Shown: one piece after another, positions 7,299-16,229 of the stretch
How the letters are laid out: every line of letters starts with the position of its first letter
Numbering within the stretch: the first letter of the stretch is position 1
Assembly (NCBI RefSeq): GCF_021404305.1
Contig: NZ_JABFTX010000003.1
Coordinates: 248,001 to 312,000, forward strand
Direction: 5' to 3'
Length of the DNA: 64,000 nt
DNA from: Billgrantia ethanolica
Lineage (GTDB): Bacteria; Pseudomonadota; Gammaproteobacteria; Pseudomonadales; Halomonadaceae
Made by a program: the position numbers and the translations under genes
The notes under the pieces: model-generated
What the model was told of the DNA's origin: nothing
Databases searched by the model: none
The model's input: the letters and a program-made list of their open reading frames with translations, nothing else

Positions 7299-8528
7299 TC
7301 ACGAAAACAGGCTCGGGCCGGCGGCCGGCATCGTGGTGGCGTACCAGGCCAGCGACAGGCCCAGCCATACCAGCGCGATGCCCCCGGCCATGGCCAGCCA
7401 GCCGCCAAGGCGGTTTACCTGTACCAGACGGCTAGTGCCGTGCTTGGGTTCGTACTTGAGCCTGTACTTGAGCCTGTACTTGAGCCTGTACTTGAGATAG
7501 AACCGCGTGACCCAGTCCCGTGCCAATACGCTGGCCAGCGCCAGAGCGGAAACGGTCATGGCGGTGCCTAGTGCCATGGTCATGACGGCGGCCGCACCCA
7601 GCGCCATATGGCCGAGCAGGCTGGCCGCCCCCATGATCAATACGGCGCCGCTGCAGGGGCGCATGCCGATGGCCGCTACGGTGGCCAGTGCCGTGCGCCA
7701 GTCGCCGGCTTCATCCGGGGCCACGTGATGGCGTGCGCCGCAGCTGCAGCCATGACCGGCCGGGTCGTGGCCGTGATGCTGCGCGTTGTCGTGGGCGATG
7801 TGAAACGCGTGGAATGGCTGGCCTGTGTGAGACGTTGCCACAGGGCTGAATGTGGGGGCCGTCAATGGAGAGGCGGGGTTGGCATGTTCGATTGTATGGT
7901 CGTGAGAGGCGTTGACGGCGGATAAACCGGAATCGCCACCAGCCGGCTGCTTCAGCATGCGCCTGGCGCGCAGGCACAGCCAGACTCCCAGGATGGCGAC
8001 CATCAAGAAGCTCGCCAGCTCCAGCCCGGCTACGCTGCCCATGGCCTGGCGGGTTAGCCACCCCAGCCCCTTGACCAGTACCAGCACCAGGGCGATGGCC
8101 GTCAGGCCTTGCAGCATGGCGGCGCTGAATGAGAGCCCGAGGGCACGCTTCACTCCACCGCCTTGGGAAAGCAGATAGGTGGAGAGCACTGCCTTGCCGT
8201 GGCCGGGCCCGGCGGCATGAAAGATGCCGTAGCCGAAGCTGAGCGCCATCAGCCACCAGCCGCTTGCCCAGGAGGGGGCGGCCGACCATTCGGTGATTGC
8301 CAGGGTCAGGGCGCGATGGAGGTCGCGTTGCCAGGCCAGCAGCTGCAGGGTCGGGTCTTGCCATAGGTGCTGTTGAACGAGCAGCAGGATGCCACCGGCG
8401 GCGAGCAGTAATGCCGCCATTGCCCAGCGGCGTCGATGCAGAGCCTGGCGTGGTTTCGCTGCCGATGCGGGCGTGCCAGAGGCTCTAGTGTCAAACGAAG
8501 GTTGCGGCGTGTCGAAGTGCTGTGTCAT
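7299..8528 (-). CDS. NicO/RcnA-type metal permease with a His-rich loop
   Basis: 409 residues with six to seven membrane segments. The NicO signatures are FHAAGPGHGKAVLSTYLL in the first third and GMRPCSGAVLIMGAA in the second half. A cytosolic or periplasmic loop between them (about residues 205-270) is rich in His and Cys (HDHTIEH, HHGHDPAGHGCSCGARHH), typical of transition-metal binding. Family members move nickel, cobalt or other divalent metals. The Zur-like box 29 bp upstream, shared with folE2, suggests a role in zinc supply, which is inference. A GGAG lies seven bases before the start. A 12-bp tandem repeat near the C-terminus encodes RLKY units. Confidence 0.8.
   Translation of the reverse strand: MTQHFDTPQPSFDTRASGTPASAAKPRQALHRRRWAMAALLLAAGGILLLVQQHLWQDPTLQLLAWQRDLHRALTLAITEWSAAPSWASGWWLMALSFGYGIFHAAGPGHGKAVLSTYLLSQGGGVKRALGLSFSAAMLQGLTAIALVLVLVKGLGWLTRQAMGSVAGLELASFLMVAILGVWLCLRARRMLKQPAGGDSGLSAVNASHDHTIEHANPASPLTAPTFSPVATSHTGQPFHAFHIAHDNAQHHGHDPAGHGCSCGARHHVAPDEAGDWRTALATVAAIGMRPCSGAVLIMGAASLLGHMALGAAAVMTMALGTAMTVSALALASVLARDWVTRFYLKYRLKYRLKYRLKYEPKHGTSRLVQVNRLGGWLAMAGGIALVWLGLSLAWYATTMPAAGPSLFS
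7452..7499. repeat. 12-bp tandem repeat coding for RLKY units
   Basis: GTACTTGAGCCT is repeated at 7452, 7464 and 7476, with a fourth copy at 7488 that differs in its last bases. On the minus strand it encodes repeated (R)LKY in a basic loop before the last membrane segment of the metal permease. The in-frame period makes copy-number change tolerable. Confidence 0.9.
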
Positions 8529-8556
8529 GCCGGCTCCAGCGAATCGGAAAATTTAA

Positions 8557-8577
8557 TATGTTATGTTATAACATATT
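8557..8577. promoter_or_regulatory. Zur-like operator shared by the metal permease gene and folE2
   Basis: Perfect nine-base arms ATATGTTAT and ATAACATAT flank GTT. The box is centred between the divergent starts at 8528 and 8608, about 30-40 bp from each. One bound repressor dimer could therefore silence both genes when zinc is plentiful. Confidence 0.8.
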
Positions 8578-8607
8578 TGAATCGACAAGCGTAAAGGTCC
8601 CGATTAG

Positions 8608-9519
8608 ATGAACAGGTTACCGCTGGAAGACATCGCCGCTGCTCCCGCCACCCGCCTGGGCACCCTGAGCTGGGTGGGCATGGAGGGTATCGCCCTGCCG
8701 TTTCAGGTTGCCGGCCAAGGGGTGACGGGCCAGGCCTCGGCCGGTGTCAGCCTGGATGACCCCACGGCACGCGGCATTCACATGTCGCGACTCTACCTGG
8801 CGCTGGCCGAGCTCGAGCAGCGTGAGCTTTCTTTGGCGCGCGTGGCGGCGGTACTGGAGAGCTTTCTCGACACTCACCAGGGGCTCTCGCACTGCGCCTT
8901 TCTCGATCTCAGTGGCGAGGCGATGCTCAAGCGTCCGGCGCTGATCAGCCCGCTGGCGGGATGGAAGCGCTATCCCTTCACCCTGCGCTGCCGGCGCGAT
9001 GGTCAGGGCTTTCACACCACCCTGGAGCTCACGGTGGGTTACTCCTCCACCTGCCCGTGTTCGGCGGCGCTGGCACGTCAGTTGATCCAGCAGGCCTTCG
9101 ACGAGGACTTCACCGATATTCCGGTCAGCCGCGAGGCGGTGCGGGCTTGGCTCGGCAGTGAGCAGGGCATTCTGGCCACGCCCCACAGCCAACGTAGCCA
9201 GGCGCATCTCACGGTGCGACTGGCCGGCGAACCGGACGAGCTGCCGCTGATCAGCTTGGTGAATCGCGCCGAGCGGGCTCTGGGCACGGCGCTGCAAACG
9301 GCGGTGAAGCGCATCGACGAGCAGGCCTTCGCCCTGGCCAACGGCCAGAATCTGATGTTCTGCGAGGACGCTGCGCGTCGCCTGCACCATGCCCTGCGCG
9401 AGCAGCCCGGCATCAGCGGTTTTCAGCTACGCGTGGTGCATGCCGAAAGCCTGCATGCCCACGACGCCGTGGCGCGCAGCGAGTGGAACTGGGACGGTGG
9501 CGACAGCCCATGCTCATGA
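8608..9519 (+). CDS. folE2: GTP cyclohydrolase FolE2 (type IB)
   Basis: 303 residues. FolE2 makes 7,8-dihydroneopterin triphosphate from GTP, the first step of folate synthesis, and can replace the zinc enzyme FolE when zinc is scarce. The catalytic-cysteine region YSSTCPCSAALARQLI is conserved, as are the SRLYLAL and MFCEDAARR segments. Zur control of folE2 is well established in several bacteria and fits the palindrome at 8557-8577. luxS follows on the same strand after 90 bp, probably as its own unit. Confidence 0.95.
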   Translation: MNRLPLEDIAAAPATRLGTLSWVGMEGIALPFQVAGQGVTGQASAGVSLDDPTARGIHMSRLYLALAELEQRELSLARVAAVLESFLDTHQGLSHCAFLDLSGEAMLKRPALISPLAGWKRYPFTLRCRRDGQGFHTTLELTVGYSSTCPCSAALARQLIQQAFDEDFTDIPVSREAVRAWLGSEQGILATPHSQRSQAHLTVRLAGEPDELPLISLVNRAERALGTALQTAVKRIDEQAFALANGQNLMFCEDAARRLHHALREQPGISGFQLRVVHAESLHAHDAVARSEWNWDGGDSPCS

Positions 9520-9609
9520 CGGTAGGCGGTCAACGTCGATTCCGGGCCAGCGGGCATCCCATGCTACTATGGGGGTTTCGGCGAACCTGACCGGCAAGAA
9601 GGATTGAGC

Positions 9610-10134
9610 ATGCCTTTACTCGATAGCTTTACCGTTGACCACACCATCATGGCCGCCCCGGCCGTGCGTGTCGCCAAGACCATGCAGTCGCCGTCCGGCG
9701 ATACCATCACGGTGTTCGATCTGCGCTTCAACAAGCCGAACGAGGACATGATGGGTGAGAAGGGCATCCACACCCTGGAGCACCTGTTCGCCGGCTTCAT
9801 GCGCAATCACCTGAATGGCAAGGACGTGGAGATCATCGATATCTCTCCGATGGGCTGTCGCACCGGTTTCTACATGAGCCTGCTCGGTAGCCCCAGCGAG
9901 GAGCGCGTCAGCGAGGCCTGGCTGGCGGCGATGCAGGACGTTCTCGACGTCAAGCGCATGGAAGACATCCCGGAGCTGAACGAGTACCAGTGCGGTACCT
10001 TCGTGATGCACTCCCTGGAAGAAGCCCAGGAGATCGCGCGGAGCATCATCGAGCGCGGCGTTGGGGTGAACAAGAACGCCGATCTCGCGCTGAGCGCTGA
10101 CCGGCTGAAAGCGCTGGGCAACCCCGACGCCTGA
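9610..10134 (+). CDS. luxS: S-ribosylhomocysteine lyase (LuxS)
   Basis: 174 residues. LuxS cleaves S-ribosylhomocysteine to homocysteine and the AI-2 precursor DPD. The metal site is visible as HTLEH in [13 protein letters not shown] plus the Cys of [11 protein letters not shown], and the substrate motif [10 protein letters not shown] is intact. I chose ATG 9610, with AAGGA six bases upstream; the TTG at 9604 overlaps that site. No lsr or luxP/Q genes are nearby, so a signalling role cannot be separated from methyl-cycle detoxification. Confidence 0.97.
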   Translation: MPLLDSFTVDHTIMAAPAVRVAKTMQSPSGDTITVFDLRFNKPNEDMMGEKGIHTLEHLFAGFMRNHLNGKDVEIIDISPMGCRTGFYMSLLGSPSEERVSEAWLAAMQDVLDVKRMEDIPELNEYQCGTFVMHSLEEAQEIARSIIERGVGVNKNADLALSADRLKALGNPDA

Positions 10135-10280
10135 TCGAGCCAGTCTGGACGAAGCGGTGGCCGGTGAGCTGTACTGCAAGCAGTCATCGGTCCGATGGGT
10201 CTACTGCCTTAGGCTGGACCGATTCGAACAGCGCTGTCTGAAGGAGGGACAGCGGATCCGCTTCGATCAGGAATACGCGT

Positions 10281-12065
10281 ATGAAAGGAATCGACGCATG
10301 GCGGCTGCCGGCCCTGTTGGCCCTGTTGATGGCTGCACTCTTCGTGGCCGTGCCCAGTGCGGCGCAGCTACCCGAGGGGGTAGGCGAGAACGGCAGCGAG
10401 ACAGAGGACGACGATAGCGAGGAGCGGGAGTGGTTTCCCCTCGACTCGCTGAACGCCGGCCTGGGCGAGCTCCCCGACGAGGTCGAGCGGCTGACGCCTC
10501 AAGGAGCAATCCGCAGTTTCGTGGAGCTCACCGAGAACGAGGAGTACGCCGCCGCGGCCCATCTGCTCAATCTTTCCGAGCTGGATGAGGCGGAACAGCA
10601 GCAACAAGGACCCGAGCTGGCCCGGCAGCTCGCCTCGGTGCTCAGGCGCGGTGAGTGGTTCAGCGTTTCCAACCTGCCTAGTCGCCAGGACGCCGCCATC
10701 GAGGATCCTTCCGGCCAGCATCCGCTGGTGGGTGAGCCGCGCCGGAGTCTCGAGCTGGCCTCGATGACGGTGGATGGCGAAGACTACGAAGTACGCCTGG
10801 ACCGATACCGGGTGGACGACGAGCAACCGGTATGGCTGGTCTCCGCGGAGAGCGTTTCCGTCATCCCGCGGCTCTACGAAGAGTTCGGGCCGTCGCCGAT
10901 CGAGGCCTTCATACCGGAACGCTTCAAGACGACCCTCGGCATGCTCCAGCTCTGGGAGTGGATCGCCATTCCCCTCTTTCTGCTGCTGATCGGTCTGGTG
11001 GGGTGGGGCGTATACGCGCTGGTCGGCCTGCTGGCCCACTGGTTCCCCCATGGCGTGCCCAGTATCTTCGCCGGCCGGATCGGAGTGCCCGTGGCGATGC
11101 TGGTCATGGCCTTCGCCGCCCAGATGCTGCTCGACTACGTGGTCTCCTTCACCGCCGTCGCTACCACTTTCATTCGTACCCTGTTGATTATCCTGATTGC
11201 CTGGGGGGTGGGCACGATAGCGCTGCGCCTGGTGGACACCATCCTGCTCAAGGTGACGCGGCGCTTCGTGGGGGAGATCGACGACACCAAACCCAAGGAC
11301 GAACGCCAACTGCTGACGACGCTCTATGCGCTGCGCCGGGTCATCATCCTGGTCGCGGTCATCGCCGTGTCTGTCTATGTGCTGAGCCAGATCGAGCTGT
11401 TCGAGACGCTGGGCCTGTCGCTTCTTGCCTCGGCCAGCGTGCTGGCAGTGCTGGTGGGCATTGCCGGTCAGGCGGTGCTGGGCAACATTCTCTCCTCGTT
11501 CCAGGTCTCGTTGGCCAAGCCCATCCGTATCGGCGACCTGGTGATGTTCGAAGGGCAATGGTGTTACGTGGAAGGCATCTTCTACACCTTCATTCGCCTG
11601 CGCTCGTGGGACGAGCGACGCCTGATCGTGCCGGTGACCTACTTCGTCTCTCAGCCGTTCGAGAACCTATCCGTCAAGAACGCCAAGATGTATCGCAAGC
11701 TGGAGCTGATATTGCACCTGAGTGCCGATGTCGAGCTCATCCGTCATAAGTTCTTGGAATTCGCCGAGGAAGAGGAGAATGTCGTCGAGCACCACAAGCT
11801 ATGCTGCTATGTGACTGGGCAAACCGAGAAGTCGCAGACCATCACCTGCTACCTGATGGCGACCGACCCCTTCGCCGGCTGGGTAGCGGAGATGCAGATT
11901 CGCGAGCGGCTGATGAACTTCATCCGTACATATCATCCCGAATGGTGGCCGCGGGATATCGTGGTGCTCAGCCAGCACGATATCGCAACGGAAGAAAAGC
12001 ATGAGAAGCCGCGCGTACGGGTACCGGCCGAGGGTGAGAGTGGTGGTGAACGTACGGCTGAGTGA
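10281..12065 (+). CDS. MscS-family mechanosensitive ion channel
   Basis: 594 residues. A signal peptide (about 1-28, ending VPSAAQL) leads into a long acidic periplasmic domain of about 180 residues. Four to five membrane segments follow (about 225-250, 265-290, 300-320, 355-375, 380-405). The pore-lining helix and MscS domain read LLASASVLAVLVGIAGQAVL then GNILSSFQVSLAKPIRIGDL. Such channels release solutes on hypo-osmotic shock. The large N-terminal domain makes it longer than E. coli MscS and puts it with the extended MscS-like proteins. A 146-bp gap separates it from luxS. Confidence 0.9.
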   Translation: MKGIDAWRLPALLALLMAALFVAVPSAAQLPEGVGENGSETEDDDSEEREWFPLDSLNAGLGELPDEVERLTPQGAIRSFVELTENEEYAAAAHLLNLSELDEAEQQQQGPELARQLASVLRRGEWFSVSNLPSRQDAAIEDPSGQHPLVGEPRRSLELASMTVDGEDYEVRLDRYRVDDEQPVWLVSAESVSVIPRLYEEFGPSPIEAFIPERFKTTLGMLQLWEWIAIPLFLLLIGLVGWGVYALVGLLAHWFPHGVPSIFAGRIGVPVAMLVMAFAAQMLLDYVVSFTAVATTFIRTLLIILIAWGVGTIALRLVDTILLKVTRRFVGEIDDTKPKDERQLLTTLYALRRVIILVAVIAVSVYVLSQIELFETLGLSLLASASVLAVLVGIAGQAVLGNILSSFQVSLAKPIRIGDLVMFEGQWCYVEGIFYTFIRLRSWDERRLIVPVTYFVSQPFENLSVKNAKMYRKLELILHLSADVELIRHKFLEFAEEEENVVEHHKLCCYVTGQTEKSQTITCYLMATDPFAGWVAEMQIRERLMNFIRTYHPEWWPRDIVVLSQHDIATEEKHEKPRVRVPAEGESGGERTAE

Positions 12066-12107
12066 GGCGAAGCAGGGTATCGTCCATGACGCCTACTCTA
12101 TTCGCGA

Positions 12108-12770
12108 TTATGCGATGGGCTCGCCGTTGGCATACTTGATCCAGGTCTTGCCCAGATGATTGCGCAACTCGCGCCCGGCCTGCTCCGGGTCTCTCGATTC
12201 CAGCGCCGCCATGATGGCTTCGTGCTCCTCCATGGCGGTCGCCCACTTCTCGTTCTTCTGGTTCGATAGATAGCGCACGCGATATAGCTGCCGGCTCAGG
12301 TTGGTGTGCATGTCGATCAGCGCGGTGTTGCCCGACAGCGCGACGATGCGGTTGTGAATCTCCTGATTCAAGCGGAAGTAGCTCTGGCGATCGCGGCGCA
12401 GAAAGCAGGCCTTCATCTCATAATGGAGCGCCTGCAGCTCGGCGATGTCGTCGTCGCTGGCATTGAGGCAGGTGAGCTCTGCCGCGGCTTGTTCCAGCAC
12501 GCTCAAGACGTAGGCCTTTTCCTTGATGTCGGTTGGACTTACTTCCGCTACTACTGCGCCCCGATGGGGAGATATGACCACGAGCCCTTCGGTGGCCAGG
12601 ATCTTGAGCGCTTCCCGCAACGGGGTGCGCGATACCTGAAGCTCCACGGCCAGGGTGCGCTCGGGCAGGCGCTGGCCGGGCTGGAAGTGATCCATCACGA
12701 TGTGTTCACGCAGGTAGTTGGCCACTTTCTCGACAAGACCTGCATGGCTTGACTGAACGGCTTCTTCCAT
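12108..12770 (-). CDS. GntR-family repressor, FCD subfamily
   Basis: 220 residues from ATG 12770. The N-terminal winged helix reads LPERTLAVELQVSRTPLREALKILA-type sequence (QRLPERTLAVELQVSR, TPLREALKI, GLVVISPHRGAVVAEV). The C-terminal all-helical FCD ligand domain keeps the acid/His pattern (FRLNQEIHNRI and EHEAIMAALE). The upstream ATG at 12809 lies inside a 14-bp operator-like palindrome, so I prefer 12770. It is divergent from the acid-sugar operon, and FCD regulators usually repress such operons until the substrate or an intermediate binds. The palindromes at 12802, 12939 and 13281 are its likely sites. Confidence 0.88.
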   Translation of the reverse strand: MEEAVQSSHAGLVEKVANYLREHIVMDHFQPGQRLPERTLAVELQVSRTPLREALKILATEGLVVISPHRGAVVAEVSPTDIKEKAYVLSVLEQAAAELTCLNASDDDIAELQALHYEMKACFLRRDRQSYFRLNQEIHNRIVALSGNTALIDMHTNLSRQLYRVRYLSNQKNEKWATAMEEHEAIMAALESRDPEQAGRELRNHLGKTWIKYANGEPIA

Positions 12771-12801
12771 AGGATTGCTTACTCCGGAGTCGAGTGCCAA
12801 G

Positions 12802-12815
12802 AATGGCATACCATT
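12802..12815. promoter_or_regulatory. Operator copy 1 for the GntR/FCD regulator
   Basis: AATGGCATACCATT lies 32 bp upstream of the regulator's preferred start. The TGG-n4-CCA core matches the common FCD-type operator TGGTATACCA closely. Position suggests autoregulation. Confidence 0.7.
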
Positions 12816-12938
12816 TTGGTCCTTTCAAATCGTAACGCGCCTTAGGCCCTCCATTTATCATTCATATTTTTCAGATAGTTAGTGGCATGGAAAGAGAGCT
12901 ATTGACTAAAGTCGTATCTGCCCGTTGTTGACCCTCAA

Positions 12939-12952
12939 AATGGCATACCATT
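12939..12952. promoter_or_regulatory. Operator copy 2 upstream of the acid-sugar operon
   Basis: An exact second copy of AATGGCATACCATT, 137 bp beyond the first and 138 bp before the oxidoreductase start. It lies in the divergent promoter region and is the likely repression site for the catabolic operon. Confidence 0.72.
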
Positions 12953-13089
12953 ACATTTTGATCAGATCCGGCGCTGCCCGAGCAGCGTCCACTGCCAGGC
13001 AACGTGTTCTCAGGCAGAGGAGGAAACCGGACCCGCACCGCCAAGGCGAAGCCCCTCAACGATGACCGGAACGGGAAAACAAATCGCTC

Positions 13090-14520
13090 ATGAATTATCT
13101 GCAACATTTTGAAATAAAAAAAGTTGTTGAGGCTTGCGTGGCTGGCGCCGGCGACTTTGGAAGAGGTGTCTTGCGACAGGCGCGGGGTATGGAAGGGCTT
13201 GCAGCGAGGGTTGCCATTGATGTCACGCCGGAGAGAGCCGCTGAAGCCTTGCGCTTCTCCGGGGTGCCCGACGCCGAAATAATGGTATGCCATTCTTCCG
13301 AGGAGGCAGCAAAGGCTTGGCAATCAGGCGGGTACGTCGCTGCAGGCAGCTTCGAGCACGTGCAGGCGCTGCCTTTTGACATTCTGGTGGAATCGACGGG
13401 CATTCCCGAAGTGGGGGGGCGCTATGCCGAAGCCGCGCTGTTGGCGGGCAAGCATGTGGGCATCGCCACGAAGGAGACCGAGTCCGTTGTGGGTCCCTAC
13501 CTGACTCGCCTGGCGCAACGCCATGATCGCCTCTTCACGCCGATGGATGGGGACCAGCCAAGCCTGCTGATCGGGCTCGTCACCTGGGCTCGTACGCTGG
13601 GCTTCGAGATCATTGCCGCGGGCAAGAGCAGTGAGTACGACTTCGTCTGGGACGAGGCAGCCGGCAACGTACTTTGCAATGGCGTTTCCTACCCGGCGCC
13701 CGGTCTGGCCGAGCTGTGGGAGCTGCCCGAGGGCGCAGAGCGCGAGGCTGTCGAGGCCCGTGGCAAGGTCCTGGCCGCCATCCCGCAGATATCCGTGCCC
13801 GACCTGTGCGAGATGGTCAACGTGGCCAATGCCACCGGGCTCGGTCCCGATCTCCCGGAGTTCCATGCCATGGTGCTGAGAACCGGTGAGGTGCCGACCC
13901 TGCTGGATCTCGAGGCGCACGGCGGAGTGCTACGTGGCAACGAGCGCCTCGAGGTCTTCAACTGCCTGCGCCGTCCGGACGAGATCAGCTTTGCCGGCGG
14001 TGTGTTCATCGTCGTGCGCTGCGAGGATCCTCACGTGTGGTCGCTGTTGCGTGACAAGGGGCACATTCTCAGCCGCAGCGGCAACTGCGCGATGATCTAC
14101 CTGCCGCGCCATTTGCTTGGCCTGGAAGCGCCGATCTCGCTGCTCGATGCGGTGCTCAACGGCAGGACCTCCGGCGGCGGCCAGGCGACCACGCCAAAGT
14201 TCGATCTGACCGCCCGTGCTACCCAGGCGATCCCTGCCGGCCAGCGGTTGGAGATGCGCGGCCATCATCGCCATATCGAGGGCCTGCGGCCCGAGATTCA
14301 TCCAGCCGCGCCGCTCTCGCCTGAGGCCAAGGTCCCTTTCTATCTGCTTCCCGGGGCGGAGGTCGTTCGCGACATCGCCCCCAACCAGCCGATCACGCTG
14401 GCGGACGTCGCCTTGCCCGATTCGCGACTCCACCAACTGCGCCAGGAGCAGGATCGGTTGTTCCATGGGCAGGATGCCACCTCAACGTTGCGTGAAAGCG
14501 TCGACAGCACGCTTGACTGA
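13090..14520 (+). CDS. NAD(P)-binding oxidoreductase with C-terminal SAF domain (COG4091-type)
   Basis: 476 residues. The N-terminal Rossmann domain starts EACVAGAGDFGRGVLRQA, a GxGxxG-type dinucleotide site. The middle carries homoserine-dehydrogenase-like segments (VESTGIPEVGGRYAEAALLAGKH, here quoted only as VESTGIPEVGG, and KETESVVGP). The last 100 residues resemble a SAF domain (ATQAIPAGQRLEMRGHH, AEVVRDIAPNQPITLADVAL). It is first in an operon with a TctCBA transporter, an acid-sugar kinase and a decarboxylase, so oxidation of the imported acid sugar is the likely job. The exact substrate is unknown. An exact third operator copy lies inside its 5' coding part. Confidence 0.75.
   Translation: MNYLQHFEIKKVVEACVAGAGDFGRGVLRQARGMEGLAARVAIDVTPERAAEALRFSGVPDAEIMVCHSSEEAAKAWQSGGYVAAGSFEHVQALPFDILVESTGIPEVGGRYAEAALLAGKHVGIATKETESVVGPYLTRLAQRHDRLFTPMDGDQPSLLIGLVTWARTLGFEIIAAGKSSEYDFVWDEAAGNVLCNGVSYPAPGLAELWELPEGAEREAVEARGKVLAAIPQISVPDLCEMVNVANATGLGPDLPEFHAMVLRTGEVPTLLDLEAHGGVLRGNERLEVFNCLRRPDEISFAGGVFIVVRCEDPHVWSLLRDKGHILSRSGNCAMIYLPRHLLGLEAPISLLDAVLNGRTSGGGQATTPKFDLTARATQAIPAGQRLEMRGHHRHIEGLRPEIHPAAPLSPEAKVPFYLLPGAEVVRDIAPNQPITLADVALPDSRLHQLRQEQDRLFHGQDATSTLRESVDSTLD
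13281..13294. promoter_or_regulatory. Operator copy 3, inside the oxidoreductase gene
   Basis: AATGGTATGCCATT, the exact reverse complement of the other two copies, lies about 190 bp into the coding sequence. It could act as an auxiliary site for looping or as a transcription roadblock. Confidence 0.6.
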
Positions 14521-14574
14521 ACTCGCTCATCCGACCGGAACCGCACGCATAACAATTATGTAAAGGAGAACGAC

Positions 14575-15543
14575 ATGCTCACCAAGAAAACACTGAAAAC
14601 CGCTACCCTGGGCCTGGCCCTGGTTGGCGTGGCCATGGGCGCCAGCGCCAATGAAGTGGCCGACTATCCCAGCAAACCGATCCAGTTCCTGGTGGCGGCC
14701 GGCGCCGGCGGTGGCGTCGACAACTTCGCACGCGTGGTACGGCCGATGTTCGAGGAGGCGGTAGGCGGGGCGCGCATCACCGTCGTCAACCTGCCCTCGG
14801 CCTCGGGAGCCCTGGCTCACCAGCGGACTGCCAACGGGGCACCGGACGGTCACACCCTGGACTTTGCTTCGACCACCTACGTGACCTCTCTGGCGGCCGG
14901 GCAGAATCCGATCGGCCTGGATCAGCTCACGCCCGTCGCACGCATGCAGTCGGATGTCATGGCGCTGTTCGTCAATCCGGAGCGCTATCCCGATTTCGAG
15001 TCGTTCCTGGAGTACGCCCAAGAGAACCCGGGCAAGGTGACGGTCGGTGGCACGCACACGGCCAGCCCGGATCATGTGGCTTTCCTGTCGCTGCGTGACG
15101 CATCCGGCCTGGACATGAACTTCATTCCCTATGACAGCACCGGCAACGCCACGGCCAACGTGCTGGGCGGCAACATCGACGCCACCACCACCTCGCTCAG
15201 CCCGCTGCTGAGTTATATCGAGGCGGGCCAGATGATGCCGATCCTGATCTTCAGCGAGGAGCGCCTGGACCACTACCCGGACGTACCCACCACCGTGGAA
15301 CACGGCTGGGACCTGACCGATGGCAACGACCGGGCGGTTTTCGTCCATGCAGACACCCCGGCTGAGCTCGTCCAGCACCTCGAAGGGGTGTTCCAGGAGA
15401 TCTTCGCTTCAGAGGAATACCAGGCTTATGCCGAGCGTGTGAACCTCGATTATCGTGAGGGTTGGATGGGCGGCGAAGAGTACCGCCAGCGGCTCGAGAA
15501 CAACTACGAGCTCTATTCGCGCCTGCTGCAGAACGGCAACTGA
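14575..15543 (+). CDS. TctC-type substrate-binding protein of a tripartite tricarboxylate transporter
   Basis: 322 residues. A cleavable signal peptide (about 1-25, ending GASAN) precedes the binding domain, which begins DYPSKPIQFLVAAGAGGGVD, the family's typical opening. It should capture a carboxylate in the periplasm for the TctA/TctB membrane pair encoded next. AAAGGAGA lies a few bases before ATG 14575. Its place between an oxidoreductase and the kinase/decarboxylase pair suggests a four-carbon sugar acid as ligand, which is inference. Confidence 0.92.
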   Translation: MLTKKTLKTATLGLALVGVAMGASANEVADYPSKPIQFLVAAGAGGGVDNFARVVRPMFEEAVGGARITVVNLPSASGALAHQRTANGAPDGHTLDFASTTYVTSLAAGQNPIGLDQLTPVARMQSDVMALFVNPERYPDFESFLEYAQENPGKVTVGGTHTASPDHVAFLSLRDASGLDMNFIPYDSTGNATANVLGGNIDATTTSLSPLLSYIEAGQMMPILIFSEERLDHYPDVPTTVEHGWDLTDGNDRAVFVHADTPAELVQHLEGVFQEIFASEEYQAYAERVNLDYREGWMGGEEYRQRLENNYELYSRLLQNGN

Positions 15544-15647
15544 TACGTTCCCAAAAGGCACCAGTGGGGGCGTGACCCGCTCCCATTTTCATTCACCGCT
15601 TGGGCCGGCCTTAGGCCGGTCACGCGACGTTCCCTGCGGGGGCCATT

Positions 15648-16184
15648 ATGCAAGCCAGGATCTATATTTTTGCGGTGGCGGTCATTCTGCTCGCCCTGGC
15701 CAGCCTGCCGCTCACGCTTCAGTTCCCCAGCTCGGCGCAGGTCTCTACCTTTATCGGGCCGCGAGTCTGGCCGCTTCTTCTTACCGTTCTGCTGCTGCTC
15801 TTTGGTGGCGCCTTGTTGGTCATGACCTGGCGCGATGGGCGCCGCCGAGCGCAGCAGCCGCTTCAGGACGGTAACTCTCAGTACGCCGTTTCGGCAGATG
15901 ACCCTCAGGCCGGGTCAAGCGTGAGCGATACGGCGGAAGCCCCTGCACCGGCGTGGACGCTCTCGCTCGCAGCCACGCGGCACTGGTGGCTGATGGCGGC
16001 CACCGTGGGTTACACCCTGCTGATGTCAGTCATCGGCTTCGTCGCCGCCAGTGCGATCTTCACCTTGTTATGCACGCTGCTACTGGGCGCGCGCTCGTGG
16101 CTGGTCATCGGCATCACCGTGGTGGTGGCGGTGGCGCTCATGCAGGGAGTCTTCGTGACCCTGCTCGGCATCCCCCTGCCGTGA
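15648..16184 (+). CDS. TctB-type small membrane subunit
   Basis: 178 residues with four hydrophobic segments (about 5-22, 35-55, 110-130 and 135-170) and a polar central loop, as usual for TctB. It partners the TctA subunit in the sodium- or proton-driven uptake system. It is less conserved in sequence than TctA, so the call rests on topology, size and position between tctC and tctA. Confidence 0.88.
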   Translation: MQARIYIFAVAVILLALASLPLTLQFPSSAQVSTFIGPRVWPLLLTVLLLLFGGALLVMTWRDGRRRAQQPLQDGNSQYAVSADDPQAGSSVSDTAEAPAPAWTLSLAATRHWWLMAATVGYTLLMSVIGFVAASAIFTLLCTLLLGARSWLVIGITVVVAVALMQGVFVTLLGIPLP

Positions 16185-16229
16185 GTCCGTCCCGATGACA
16201 CCTCTATCGACTTGCTCCGGGAGTTGACG

